A stretch of 64,000 nt of DNA, from assembly GCA_050049775.1 (NCBI GenBank), contig JASFVP010000001.1:61048-125047 (forward strand), written 5' to 3'. The translations under genes were made by a program, and so were the position numbers. The notes below the pieces were generated by a model. It was not told where the DNA came from. It worked only from the letters and a program-made list of their open reading frames with translations, and searched no databases. Source of the stretch: JABDQZ01 sp050049775 (GTDB lineage: Bacteria > Pseudomonadota > Gammaproteobacteria > Chromatiales > Chromatiaceae). Positions 34,713 to 42,613 of this stretch are shown here, one piece after another (the stretch's first letter is position 1; each line of letters begins with the position of its first letter).

Positions 34713-35402
34713 TCACTGACGCTGCTTCCACTTACCGCCGATATGTGACCAGTGACCGTCCGGATCAATTTCAAAAAACAACGGTTCGGCGTGAAACATG
34801 CTGAGTTTCCTGATGTCATCAAATTGCAGCAGGCCGAGATGGTAGGCAGCATGCCGGAAAGCTGCACCGTGCCCGACAAACAGCTTGATGCTGTCGTGGT
34901 CGATTTTGTTCGACAAGTCTTGCATACGTGACTTGAGAAAGTCGGCGACGCGTTCTCCAGCCTCCAGCAATGACTCGGCACCCTGTAACGGTAGTCTGAA
35001 GTGGCTGTTGTATTTCCAGTCAGCGGGCAGGTCGGCAAAGCGCGGATCGGCGTGAATGATGTTTTCGATTTCACGGATGCTGAGATTGGCGACGCTGCCC
35101 ATGCTGCGTTCGGCCAGCTCATCGAAACTGTCGATCTGTGCCGGGGTATCCGTATCAAAAAGGTCGGCCAGCTCGCCTGCGATGATTTTTGCCGTTTGCC
35201 AGGCGCGCAATAATTGCGAGCTGTCGACCGTGTGATGTAGTGCCCACTGGTTGTCTGTGATCTGCTGGCGTAATCTGGTCGCCGCGTCGCGCGCCTGTTG
35301 TTCACCTTTGGCGGTCAGCGGGAAAGGCTGATGCGCACTCGGCGTGTCGGGCTTTTGCCGGTACTCGGCATGGCGTAAAAACGCGGTGATCAGTCTGGGC
35401 AT
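34713..35402 (-). CDS. histidine phosphatase family protein (phosphoglycerate mutase-like)
   Basis: A 229-aa RHG phosphatase. The catalytic RHA motif is in ITAFLRHAEYRQ (R-H-A rather than R-H-G), the second Arg in SSQLLRAWQTAKI, Glu in SFDELAERSMGSVANLSIREIE and the second His in KLFVGHGAAFRHAAYHLGL. It overlaps the SixA-Nudix gene by 13 bases and is the last gene of the phosphoryl-transfer operon. The start at 35402 gives the usual MPRLITAFLRHAE family N-terminus; the longer in-frame extension lies inside the upstream gene. Substrate unknown. Confidence 0.8.
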   Translation of the reverse strand: MPRLITAFLRHAEYRQKPDTPSAHQPFPLTAKGEQQARDAATRLRQQITDNQWALHHTVDSSQLLRAWQTAKIIAGELADLFDTDTPAQIDSFDELAERSMGSVANLSIREIENIIHADPRFADLPADWKYNSHFRLPLQGAESLLEAGERVADFLKSRMQDLSNKIDHDSIKLFVGHGAAFRHAAYHLGLLQFDDIRKLSMFHAEPLFFEIDPDGHWSHIGGKWKQRQ

Positions 35403-36370
35403 GACTCGACCGCCAACTGGTTGGATAGCGCCTGGATCATTGGCCCGAGTTCGGCCTGTTTCAGACGTTTGATCGCCTGTTTGGCGGATACCCATTGGCG
35501 TTTGCGGTGATCTTCCTGCCATTGCTGGTCGGTCAGTTCCCGTTCGACCAACATCGGATAGACGGTCACGTCACAGCTGGCACCCCATTTCGGGTAGCTG
35601 TAATTGCCGAGCGCCTTTGCATCGACTTGACCTTCGATGCCGGCTTCCTCAAATGCTTCCTTGGCGGCAGATTCCTGCAGGCTGTGGCCGGGATCGGCGA
35701 TGCCTTTGGGTACGACCCAGTGCTTGTTTTTACTCGAGCTGATGATGAGGATTTCCAGGCAATTGTTGTTGATGCGGTACGGAATCACGGCCGACTGGGT
35801 GTAGTAATAGGCTGGGCGGTCACGCAACTCCTCTGCGCCAATAGACGGGAACGGGAATTTTTTCGGCAGGTCGGCCGCCCGCATGATTTCGGTCAGTCGG
35901 GCCTGGCTCTCCTTGAGCATGCGCCAGTCATCCGGCATGCCGAGACGTGCCAGGGTTGCGGTCGGCAGCAGTTTGCCGTCGGCGGGCGTCTCCGGTGGCC
36001 CGTCGGCCAGAAAGCTGAGCAGCAGTTCCAGCCCGGGGTTATGGCCGACCAGCATTACTCGCTTTGCCTGTGGCGGGCAGTCGGCCAGCACTTCGAGCAG
36101 CTCATAGGGGTCGGCCAGGTAGATGCGTTTGTCTTCCTGGATATGCCTGGCGCCAATGCCCATGACCTTGCCGCATTTCTGTGCGGTGGTCAGTGCACGC
36201 ACCGCCGGTGAACTGATGATCAGGTCAGGAATCCGATTTTGTTGCATCAGGTACACCCCCATGCGCTGTGCACCGCGCTTGCCGCGATTTTTCAGAGGCC
36301 GGTGGAAATCATCGGCATGACTGTCCCAGTCGGATTTGCCATGGCGCAATAAAAGCAGTTCACGGCTCAT
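35390..36370 (-). CDS. SixA phosphohistidine phosphatase-Nudix hydrolase fusion
   Basis: A 326-aa two-domain protein. Residues 1-165 are SixA-like: ELLLLRHGKSDWD (catalytic RHG), SPAVRALTTAQKC, LVGHNPGLELLLSFLA. Residues about 190-320 are a Nudix fold: YYTQSAVIPYRINNNCLEILIISSSKNKHWVVPKG, then a Nudix-box-like GHSLQESAAKEAFEEAGIEG where the Gx5E Glu and the box Arg are His and Lys. This subgroup often handles diphosphoinositol phosphates, dinucleoside polyphosphates or polyphosphate. It overlaps the HprK-like gene by ATGA, so is translationally coupled. Fusion of RHG and Nudix modules is known in other orders; in this operon it suggests clearance of a phosphorylated product. Confidence 0.85.
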   Translation of the reverse strand: MSRELLLLRHGKSDWDSHADDFHRPLKNRGKRGAQRMGVYLMQQNRIPDLIISSPAVRALTTAQKCGKVMGIGARHIQEDKRIYLADPYELLEVLADCPPQAKRVMLVGHNPGLELLLSFLADGPPETPADGKLLPTATLARLGMPDDWRMLKESQARLTEIMRAADLPKKFPFPSIGAEELRDRPAYYYTQSAVIPYRINNNCLEILIISSSKNKHWVVPKGIADPGHSLQESAAKEAFEEAGIEGQVDAKALGNYSYPKWGASCDVTVYPMLVERELTDQQWQEDHRKRQWVSAKQAIKRLKQAELGPMIQALSNQLAVESCPD

Positions 36371-37485
36371 GTCTGTGAGCTCCAGTTTTGTGTCAGTTTA
36401 TCCAGCTGTTGTGCCATGACGGTAAAGTCGATGTTGCCACTGACTTCATAAACGGTCACGGGCGACAGCATATCGAGATAGGCCTGTTCGTCAAAGCCGG
36501 TACTGTCCTGGTAGAAACGGCCGTCGGCATACTGAAAAAATGGGCCTGGTGATTTCATGATGGCCTTGAGCAGGTCAGGGCGCTGGGCCAGATCAATCGG
36601 CCTGAGCTGGGTTGGCTGGTCGCTGTCGCGTTGCCAGTTGAGCACGACAAAGGCTTTCAACGGTGCTTCAAGGCTGATGCGGTCCGGGCCGTAAAGCTGG
36701 TTGATGATGACATCGTATTTCTGCTCCAGGTGCCAGAGTTCTTCTGTCGGCAGAATTTGCAGTTGGGCGCGTTGCTCTGCCGGAATCAATGGTTGCAGGA
36801 GCGGGTTGTGCAGGATGGTGCCGGGATTGACGCGTGGCAGCTTGGCGACTCCGGAGGCCATGGTCTGACCGTTGTGTTTCTGGATGAACAGGCGGTCGTT
36901 ACTGAGGAAATTAATCTGTGGATTCTCCAGTGTGTGCAACATCAACGTGGATTTGCCACCGCCGGAGAAACCGGCGATGGCGAGCGCCTGGCCGTTGCGC
37001 ACCAGTCCGGCGGCATGACAGGTCAGCCAGCCGCGTTGCTGGAGCCAGCCCATGTACTGGGCGTTGATGAAGTTGATCACCTGGTTGTCATTTTGCAGGC
37101 AGGGTCCGGCGGCGATGCGCCGGTCAGCGCTTTGCAAAAACAACATGCCGGTGCGCACCTTGCGGATCAGGCGCAGGCCGGGCAGATCGACATAACTGTC
37201 CTTGCGACCGCTTTTGCCGGCTTCGCGACGCCAGTCGATAAATTCAAACGGCAAGTCTTCAGGTGGCAATTCGGTGCGTTCGATGGCGACCACCTCGATG
37301 TCCTCCCTGGTGTCATTGTCCAGAAAATCGCTGAAGTACTGTTGTAGTTGATGGATGAGTTCATCCGAGTTGGAGCGTACCTGAATATGGCATTGGCCCA
37401 GAGTCAGCTGCAAGCTCGTGTCCGTCAGTCTGGCGTCGCCATACAACAAGCGGCTCAGGCTGTTGATGTCGTGTTTGGTAGTCAT
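36367..37485 (-). CDS. HprK-related kinase B (GAK-system type)
   Basis: A 372-aa P-loop protein. Walker A GFSGGGKST at 172-180, preceded by a beta-rich N-terminal region with the LTCHAAGLVRNGQALAIAGF strand, and followed by FLSNDRLFIQK (HprK-type second acidic motif) and ASGVAKLPRVNPGTI. This layout matches HprK-related kinase B, one of the hallmark families of the GAK (grasp-and-kinase) gene neighbourhood, rather than HPr kinase itself. It overlaps the ATP-grasp gene and the SixA-Nudix gene by four bases each. The kinase substrate is not known; HPr-like target or a small metabolite is possible. Confidence 0.82.
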   Translation of the reverse strand: MTTKHDINSLSRLLYGDARLTDTSLQLTLGQCHIQVRSNSDELIHQLQQYFSDFLDNDTREDIEVVAIERTELPPEDLPFEFIDWRREAGKSGRKDSYVDLPGLRLIRKVRTGMLFLQSADRRIAAGPCLQNDNQVINFINAQYMGWLQQRGWLTCHAAGLVRNGQALAIAGFSGGGKSTLMLHTLENPQINFLSNDRLFIQKHNGQTMASGVAKLPRVNPGTILHNPLLQPLIPAEQRAQLQILPTEELWHLEQKYDVIINQLYGPDRISLEAPLKAFVVLNWQRDSDQPTQLRPIDLAQRPDLLKAIMKSPGPFFQYADGRFYQDSTGFDEQAYLDMLSPVTVYEVSGNIDFTVMAQQLDKLTQNWSSQT

Positions 37486-38369
37486 GCTTTGCCCAGTTGT
37501 GCCAGCGCATAGTCGGCGTACATGGCGGCGGCGTCGATGCCGGCGCCTTCGAGTGCGCCGCGAAAGCCACCAAACGCGGATACCTCGAACACCACGGGGC
37601 CGGCATGGGTTTCGGCGACATCCACTGTGGTGAAGTCCATGTTGAATGGCGCCTGTGCGCGACGTGCCAGTTCGATGATGTCTTCATCCGGTGCAAAGGC
37701 TTCATAGCGTCCACCACTGTTGATGGTGGTGTTCCATGATTCGCTTTGCGACACTCGCGCATAGGTACCGAGATACTCGCCGCCGAGAAACACCATGCCG
37801 AGATCGCGTCCGGGCAGGTCGATTTTCTGCTGCATGTACATCATCGGATTGTGCTGCTGAAAATCCAGGATCGCATCGCGTATGGTGGCGTCCGGCTGGT
37901 CGGCATCGATGACACACATGCCGCGCGCCTTGGTCGAAAATAGTGGCTTGAACACTGCGCTGCCGAATTGCCTGACCGTATCCATGGCGAGATCGATGCT
38001 TTCGGTGATCCGGGTCGGCGGCATCGGGATAGCGGCATTGCGTAGCGTGACCGTGCAGCTCAAACGGTCAATCAGGCGCAGCATGTTTTCCGCCGGGCTG
38101 AACACGCGTACGCCAGCCGCTTCGGCAACACGTAACAGTTCCAGGCGATCGAGTGTGTTGGGGCTGTATTCGACGCTGATTTTTTTCACCATGAGGCCAT
38201 CAAGCCGGCACAGATCGGTATCGCCGAACAGCAAGCGTCGGCTCTGCAGGTCCAGTTCGACCTGGCCCATGTCGATGACGAGACGAAAACCGGTGCGTTG
38301 CTCGATAGCGTCCGCCAGAGTCTCCGTGGACCATTTGCCGGGTATGCCGATGACGCCGATTCTGGTCAT
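37482..38369 (-). CDS. GAK-system ATP-grasp enzyme
   Basis: A 295-aa ATP-grasp ligase/kinase. N-terminal MTRIGVIGIPGKWSTETLADAIEQRTG, then FSPAENMLRLIDRLSCTVTL, the ATP lobe AVFKPLFSTKARGMCVID (Lys and Gly loop), MYMQQKIDLPGRDLGMVFLGGEY, and the metal site VDVAETHAGPVVFEVSAFGGFRGA. This fits the ATP-grasp enzyme of the GAK neighbourhood, related to RimK-like and mycothiol-type ligases. ATG 38369 starts at the family N-terminus; a TTG at 38387 with AAGGAG properly spaced is an alternative that overlaps the upstream gene. The acceptor is unknown. Confidence 0.82.
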   Translation of the reverse strand: MTRIGVIGIPGKWSTETLADAIEQRTGFRLVIDMGQVELDLQSRRLLFGDTDLCRLDGLMVKKISVEYSPNTLDRLELLRVAEAAGVRVFSPAENMLRLIDRLSCTVTLRNAAIPMPPTRITESIDLAMDTVRQFGSAVFKPLFSTKARGMCVIDADQPDATIRDAILDFQQHNPMMYMQQKIDLPGRDLGMVFLGGEYLGTYARVSQSESWNTTINSGGRYEAFAPDEDIIELARRAQAPFNMDFTTVDVAETHAGPVVFEVSAFGGFRGALEGAGIDAAAMYADYALAQLGKA

Positions 38370-38379
38370 GGATGGGTGC

Positions 38380-40023
38380 TCAGCCAACGAAGATCTCCTT
38401 GACGGGGAGGCGAAATTTGTCTGCCTTGTGCGGCTCGGTGGCCAGCACCTGTTCGATCAGGTAGCGTGCGCGCAGGAACATGCTGCGCGCCAGTGACTTG
38501 TCGAGGATGAAACGCGTGGAAGTGGCAAAAGAACGCGCCAGTCCCAGGGCGAGACGCAACTCGAAGGTTTCATCACCCACCTTGCTGGCATAACGTCGCG
38601 CCATGCGATAGAAGTCTTTGGCCAGCTTCAGGATACGCTGTCGCAGCGGTGCATCCAGAATTTGCAGACGATAGTTGGACACCATGAAAACCGAAACATC
38701 CTGCAGATAGTCCATGTAACGTGAACGGTGTAGATCAATGAAGTTGATGCGTTTTTCCAGCGGGTCGTAAATGATGTTGTCGAGATTGAAGTCACCGTGG
38801 ATGTAGACCGAAAATGGCGCCTTGATGTTGGCCTCGTATGCGCGCACCTGCTCGACAAGGTTGTCGAAAGAACGGATTGGCAGACCGCAGATGCGGCTGT
38901 CGCCTTGTCGGAACTCCGGGTGAATGCGGTAGACGTCGTCCAGGCGTTTTTCCAGTTGCTGCATGAAATCGGCATTAACCGGCTCGTCGGTACGAGTGGC
39001 GCGCCAGACGGATTTTAACGTGGCGCCGAGCTGTTCCAGTGTTTCCTGCAGCAGTTGCGGCGATTCGTTGAGCAGAATCTGTTCAAATGTCAGCCCCGGT
39101 AAGTGTTCAATCAACAGTGAAGCGGACTGGCCACGTTTTTTGTATGAGAGTATTTTGGGCGCCAGGCCGGGATAGATTTCATGCCAGTTTTTTACGCCAC
39201 GACGTTCTTCCTTGAGTTTACGTTTCTGGCCGTCCTTGAAAATGGCAACGAATTCGTCATCTTTGTTATCGTTGGGACTGATGCCGGAAATGGCGCTGCC
39301 GGATCGGGTTTCGGCAATGGTTTCGATGTGAACGTCATCAAGTTCTTCGCTGTCGAGTTGTTCCATCGAGTCCTGCAGTGACTGATAACGTTCAAAGTTG
39401 AGCGGTTGGCCAAGATTGGCCGAGATGATCGATTCGCTGATGTCGAGCAGGGCATCACACATTTGCTCAACACTGTGTGCGACAAACAGTGCACTGGCCA
39501 GGTCTTCGGTGTGTTTCTTGGTCTTCAGCGCATCGATGTACGCTTGCTGCAATTTTTTGTAGTCACGTTCAATACGTTGCCTGGTCTGGCCGATCTTGAG
39601 TGCCAGCCGGGTATCGCTTTCCAGAATTGCCGGTTCCAGCAGTTCGATGCCACGACGGATGCGTCTGAACATGGGGTGATAGGCATGCGGCTGCAGATGC
39701 TGCAGTTCGTCCAGGTGCTGCATTTGTTTGATGCAATCGCGACTTAACTCGGCAATTCGCTCCAGGTCGGTCGCGATAAACTCGATACTGCGCAGGCTCA
39801 ATGTTGCTACCGAATCCTGCTCACTCTGGGCCAGAAACTGCAGGCAGCTGCTGTGAATGCGCATCTTCAGATTGTAGGCATAGCCGGCACGGTCAAGAAT
39901 ACGGCGTGCAATGGCGCTATCCGGATGATCGAAATAGGCCTGCAGATTGGCCAGTTGACTGTCGACTTCGACACTGAGAAAGCGCAGGTTGTCGGTAATG
40001 CTGTCAGGCAGTTGCATGGTCAT
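38380..40023 (-). CDS. PhoU-like/aminoglycoside-phosphotransferase-fold fusion kinase
   Basis: About 547 aa. The N-terminal 220 residues are all-helical and PhoU-like, with two repeats (RSIEFIATDLERIAELSRDCIKQMQHL; LASALFVAHSVEQMCDALLDISESIISA). The C-terminal half is an APH/choline-kinase-type domain: ISYKKRGQSASLLIEHLPGLTFEQILL, catalytic loop SVYIHGDFNLDNIIYD and metal-binding INFIDLHRSRYMDYLQDVSVFM. It is a predicted cytoplasmic phosphotransferase tied to a phosphate-sensing module. It overlaps the Nudix gene by 20 bases and is followed by the ATP-grasp gene, so belongs to the same operon. Alternative in-frame starts at 40032 (GTG) or 40017 exist. Confidence 0.8.
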   Translation of the reverse strand: MTMQLPDSITDNLRFLSVEVDSQLANLQAYFDHPDSAIARRILDRAGYAYNLKMRIHSSCLQFLAQSEQDSVATLSLRSIEFIATDLERIAELSRDCIKQMQHLDELQHLQPHAYHPMFRRIRRGIELLEPAILESDTRLALKIGQTRQRIERDYKKLQQAYIDALKTKKHTEDLASALFVAHSVEQMCDALLDISESIISANLGQPLNFERYQSLQDSMEQLDSEELDDVHIETIAETRSGSAISGISPNDNKDDEFVAIFKDGQKRKLKEERRGVKNWHEIYPGLAPKILSYKKRGQSASLLIEHLPGLTFEQILLNESPQLLQETLEQLGATLKSVWRATRTDEPVNADFMQQLEKRLDDVYRIHPEFRQGDSRICGLPIRSFDNLVEQVRAYEANIKAPFSVYIHGDFNLDNIIYDPLEKRINFIDLHRSRYMDYLQDVSVFMVSNYRLQILDAPLRQRILKLAKDFYRMARRYASKVGDETFELRLALGLARSFATSTRFILDKSLARSMFLRARYLIEQVLATEPHKADKFRLPVKEIFVG

Positions 40024-40489
40024 GGAAAACACCCAGATAATGTGGCCGCCGTTCGCCCTGCTGATGTGTCATACAGGTGCTTAAAAATTGCGGATACAAA
40101 GGTAATTGTGCAGCTTCGTGCAAATTGGCCCAGATCACCTCAACCTGATGTTTGTCCGGGCGATGTCCGTTTTGTGGCTGATAATCCGCTGTGATTTTAC
40201 ACTCAAACACAAACTCGACCAGATGGCGGCGAGTCGGCGGTTGAGTATCCTTGAGTTTGAAAAAATCGGCGACATGTAGCAGGGTGCCAATTTCTACACT
40301 GGTGCCGATTTCCTCGAGACATTCGCGCTGCAACGCCTGTTGCAGGGATTCGCCAACATCCTGACCACCACCAGGCAGGGTGTAACGCTGGAGACCGGTC
40401 TCGTATTGCTTTCTCAGCAACAGCACTTTCTGCTCGCGGATGATAAGCGCACGGGCAGCGTTGCGAATAGCGGGGATTAAATCGGCCAT
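40004..40489 (-). CDS. Nudix hydrolase
   Basis: A 161-aa Nudix hydrolase with an intact Nudix box: GGGQDVGESLQQALQRECLEEIG, preceded by LLRKQYETGLQRYTLP. The N-terminal AARALIIREQKVLLLRK strand is typical. It hydrolyses a nucleoside diphosphate linked to another moiety; substrate not predictable. It is the first gene of the overlapping phosphoryl-transfer operon (40489 down to 34713), overlapping the PhoU-APH gene by 20 bases. Confidence 0.88.
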   Translation of the reverse strand: MADLIPAIRNAARALIIREQKVLLLRKQYETGLQRYTLPGGGQDVGESLQQALQRECLEEIGTSVEIGTLLHVADFFKLKDTQPPTRRHLVEFVFECKITADYQPQNGHRPDKHQVEVIWANLHEAAQLPLYPQFLSTCMTHQQGERRPHYLGVFHDHATA

Positions 40490-40571
40490 CAGAAAACGCA
40501 GGAATCAGTGAGTAAGTTACCCGCGTATTTTGCAGGAAAGGGACGGTGTTGTCTGTGCCACATATCAATGC

Positions 40572-40943
40572 TCACGATTTGAAGCCCTTAATTTCGCAAT
40601 CTGGTGCGGTCTTCACCAGCTCAAGCGCCTCGGCGATTGAGCCAGTCGAAAGTTTGGCGACGCAGCATGAGCCCTGCTCGGCCAGATGCGCCTTGACCAG
40701 ACCAAGCACGTCGGACAGGGATTTTCTGACACCGGTGGCCGTTGGTGTTACCCGAGACGTCTTCGAAAGGTGTAGCGCATAGACCAGGCCCAGGCTGTCG
40801 ATGAGTTCATCATTGCTGTGGTAGTCAAACTGGCTCAGGTCGGCATCGTCCAGCCATTGTCGCCAGCCGCTGACATAGGCCAGCTCGGCTTCGTTGTCGT
40901 AGTGCACAATAGCGGGCCAGTGGATGAAGTTTTCGGGTTGCAT
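40572..40943 (-). CDS. small DUF4144-like protein
   Basis: A 123-aa cytoplasmic protein. The start at 40943 is taken because it begins MQPENFIHWPAIVHYDNEAELAYVSGWRQWL, resembling DUF4144 proteins of gammaproteobacteria; the in-frame extension to 41102 reads like leader. The C-terminal part (SLGLVYALHLSKTSRVTPTAT, DVLGLVKAHLAEQGSCC) has two Cys together. It lies 82 bases upstream of the Nudix gene in the same direction and is divergent from ugd. Function unknown. Confidence 0.6.
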   Translation of the reverse strand: MQPENFIHWPAIVHYDNEAELAYVSGWRQWLDDADLSQFDYHSNDELIDSLGLVYALHLSKTSRVTPTATGVRKSLSDVLGLVKAHLAEQGSCCVAKLSTGSIAEALELVKTAPDCEIKGFKS

Positions 40944-40953
40944 GTTCCAGAAA

Positions 40954-40989
40954 ACGGTATTTTTGTTACAGTTTGTTGGCAAATACCGT
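40954..40989. repeat. 9-bp inverted repeat in ugd/DUF4144 intergenic region
   Basis: ACGGTATTT at 40954-40962 and AAATACCGT at 40981-40989 are perfect complements separated by 18 bases, just upstream of the DUF4144-like start and within the region divergent from ugd. It may be an operator or fold in the DUF4144 leader. Confidence 0.45.
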
Positions 40990-41134
40990 ATCGTTGCCTG
41001 TGTCTGAAAAATTTTAGCTGTTAGAATCCGCGTTTCAAATGAAGAATGCAACCGGACTTTATTTTCCCCTTCATCCGCCGCTAATTCATTATCAGAATTC
41101 AAACAATCACTATATGGACTAAGAGGTTATTCGT

Positions 41135-42457
41135 ATGAATGTGACCGTTTTCGGTATCGGTTATGTCGGTCTGGTGCAGGCCGCTGTGCTTGCTGATGTA
41201 GGCCACGATGTTTTTTGTGTCGATGTTGACGAAAAAAAGGTCGAGAACCTGAAACAGGGAATTATTCCAATTTTCGAGCCTGGTCTGGCACCGCTGGTGG
41301 AGCATAATTATCAGGAAGGCCGGCTGCACTTCACGACCAATGCTGAAGAAGGCATTCAGCATGGCGAATTGCAATTTATTGCAGTCGGCACTCCACCTGA
41401 TGAGGATGGCTCGGCGGATCTGCAATATGTGCTTGCAGTAGCCGAAACCATTGCCACCCATATGCAGGATAGAAAAATCATCGTTGACAAAAGCACCGTA
41501 CCAGTGGGTACTGCGGACAAGGTCAGGGCGAAGGTTGAGGAAGTACTGCAAAAACGCGGCGTCGATATCGATTTCCATGTTGTCTCAAATCCCGAGTTCC
41601 TCAAGGAAGGAGCTGCAGTAGGCGATTGTACCAAGCCGGATCGCATTGTCATTGGTACTGATGATGAGGAAGTCGCCGACGTCATGCGTGAATTGTATGC
41701 TCCGTTCAATCGTAATCATGATCGTATTTTTGTGATGGACATACGCTCGGCGGAGCTTACCAAATACGCGGCCAACTGCATGCTGGCGACCAAAATCAGT
41801 TTCATGAACGAGATGTCGAATCTGGCTGAACGACTTGGCGCGGATATTGAAATGGTTCGCCAGGGCATCGGCTCCGATACTCGTATTGGCTATCACTTTA
41901 TATATCCAGGTTGCGGCTATGGCGGTTCCTGTTTCCCGAAAGATGTGCAGGCTTTGATTCGTACATCGGACAACATCGGTTATAACAGCGAATTGCTCAA
42001 GGCGGTTGAAGCGGTTAATTATCGACAGAAAAGACTGCTGTTCGAAAAGATCAACAGCCATTTCAGTGGAGAACTGGCTGGTAAAACCTTTGCGCTTTGG
42101 GGATTGAGCTTTAAGCCGAAAACGGACGATATGCGGGAAGCCCCTTCACGAGTGATCATGGAAGCGCTTTGGAATGCTGGTGCCAGGATTCAGGCGTTTG
42201 ATCCGGAAGCAATGGATGAATGTCAGCGTATTTATGGCCAGCGAGACGACCTGACCTTGCTCGGCACCAAGGAAATGGCGCTCAAGAATGCTGATGCTCT
42301 TGTCGTGGTTACAGACTGGCAGCAATTCAAGGCGCCGGATTTCAACCTGATCAAAAATGAACTTAAATTCCCGGTCATTTTTGACGGACGTAATCTGTTT
42401 GATCCGGCACGTATGGTGCGCAAAGGCTTCAGCTATTACGCCATCGGTCGCTGTTGA
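41135..42457 (+). CDS. ugd: UDP-glucose 6-dehydrogenase
   Basis: A 440-aa NAD-dependent enzyme making UDP-glucuronate for exopolysaccharide or LPS. N-terminal Rossmann motif GIGYVGLVQAAVLADVGHDV, the family VDKSTVPVGTADKV and NPEFLKEGAAVGDCTKPDRIV, catalytic Cys in PGCGYGGSCFPKDVQALI, and the C-terminal GLSFKPKTDDMREAPS. Length is typical. A good AGAGGT precedes ATG 41135. It is followed by the Sat-CysC fusion; the two may supply precursors for a charged polysaccharide. Confidence 0.95.
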   Translation: MNVTVFGIGYVGLVQAAVLADVGHDVFCVDVDEKKVENLKQGIIPIFEPGLAPLVEHNYQEGRLHFTTNAEEGIQHGELQFIAVGTPPDEDGSADLQYVLAVAETIATHMQDRKIIVDKSTVPVGTADKVRAKVEEVLQKRGVDIDFHVVSNPEFLKEGAAVGDCTKPDRIVIGTDDEEVADVMRELYAPFNRNHDRIFVMDIRSAELTKYAANCMLATKISFMNEMSNLAERLGADIEMVRQGIGSDTRIGYHFIYPGCGYGGSCFPKDVQALIRTSDNIGYNSELLKAVEAVNYRQKRLLFEKINSHFSGELAGKTFALWGLSFKPKTDDMREAPSRVIMEALWNAGARIQAFDPEAMDECQRIYGQRDDLTLLGTKEMALKNADALVVVTDWQQFKAPDFNLIKNELKFPVIFDGRNLFDPARMVRKGFSYYAIGRC

Positions 42458-42613
42458 AAACCGGCTGGCGAAGCGGCAATTGACGTGATATTGGACAGCC
42501 TTTGCTGTGAGCCATTGCCTGTTTCTCGGAATGTTTTTTGCAATACTTTATTTTTAGCCAGATCGCAGCTGAAAAACAGGAAGGCTGCAATATAAAAGCC
42601 AAAGGAAGTCATC

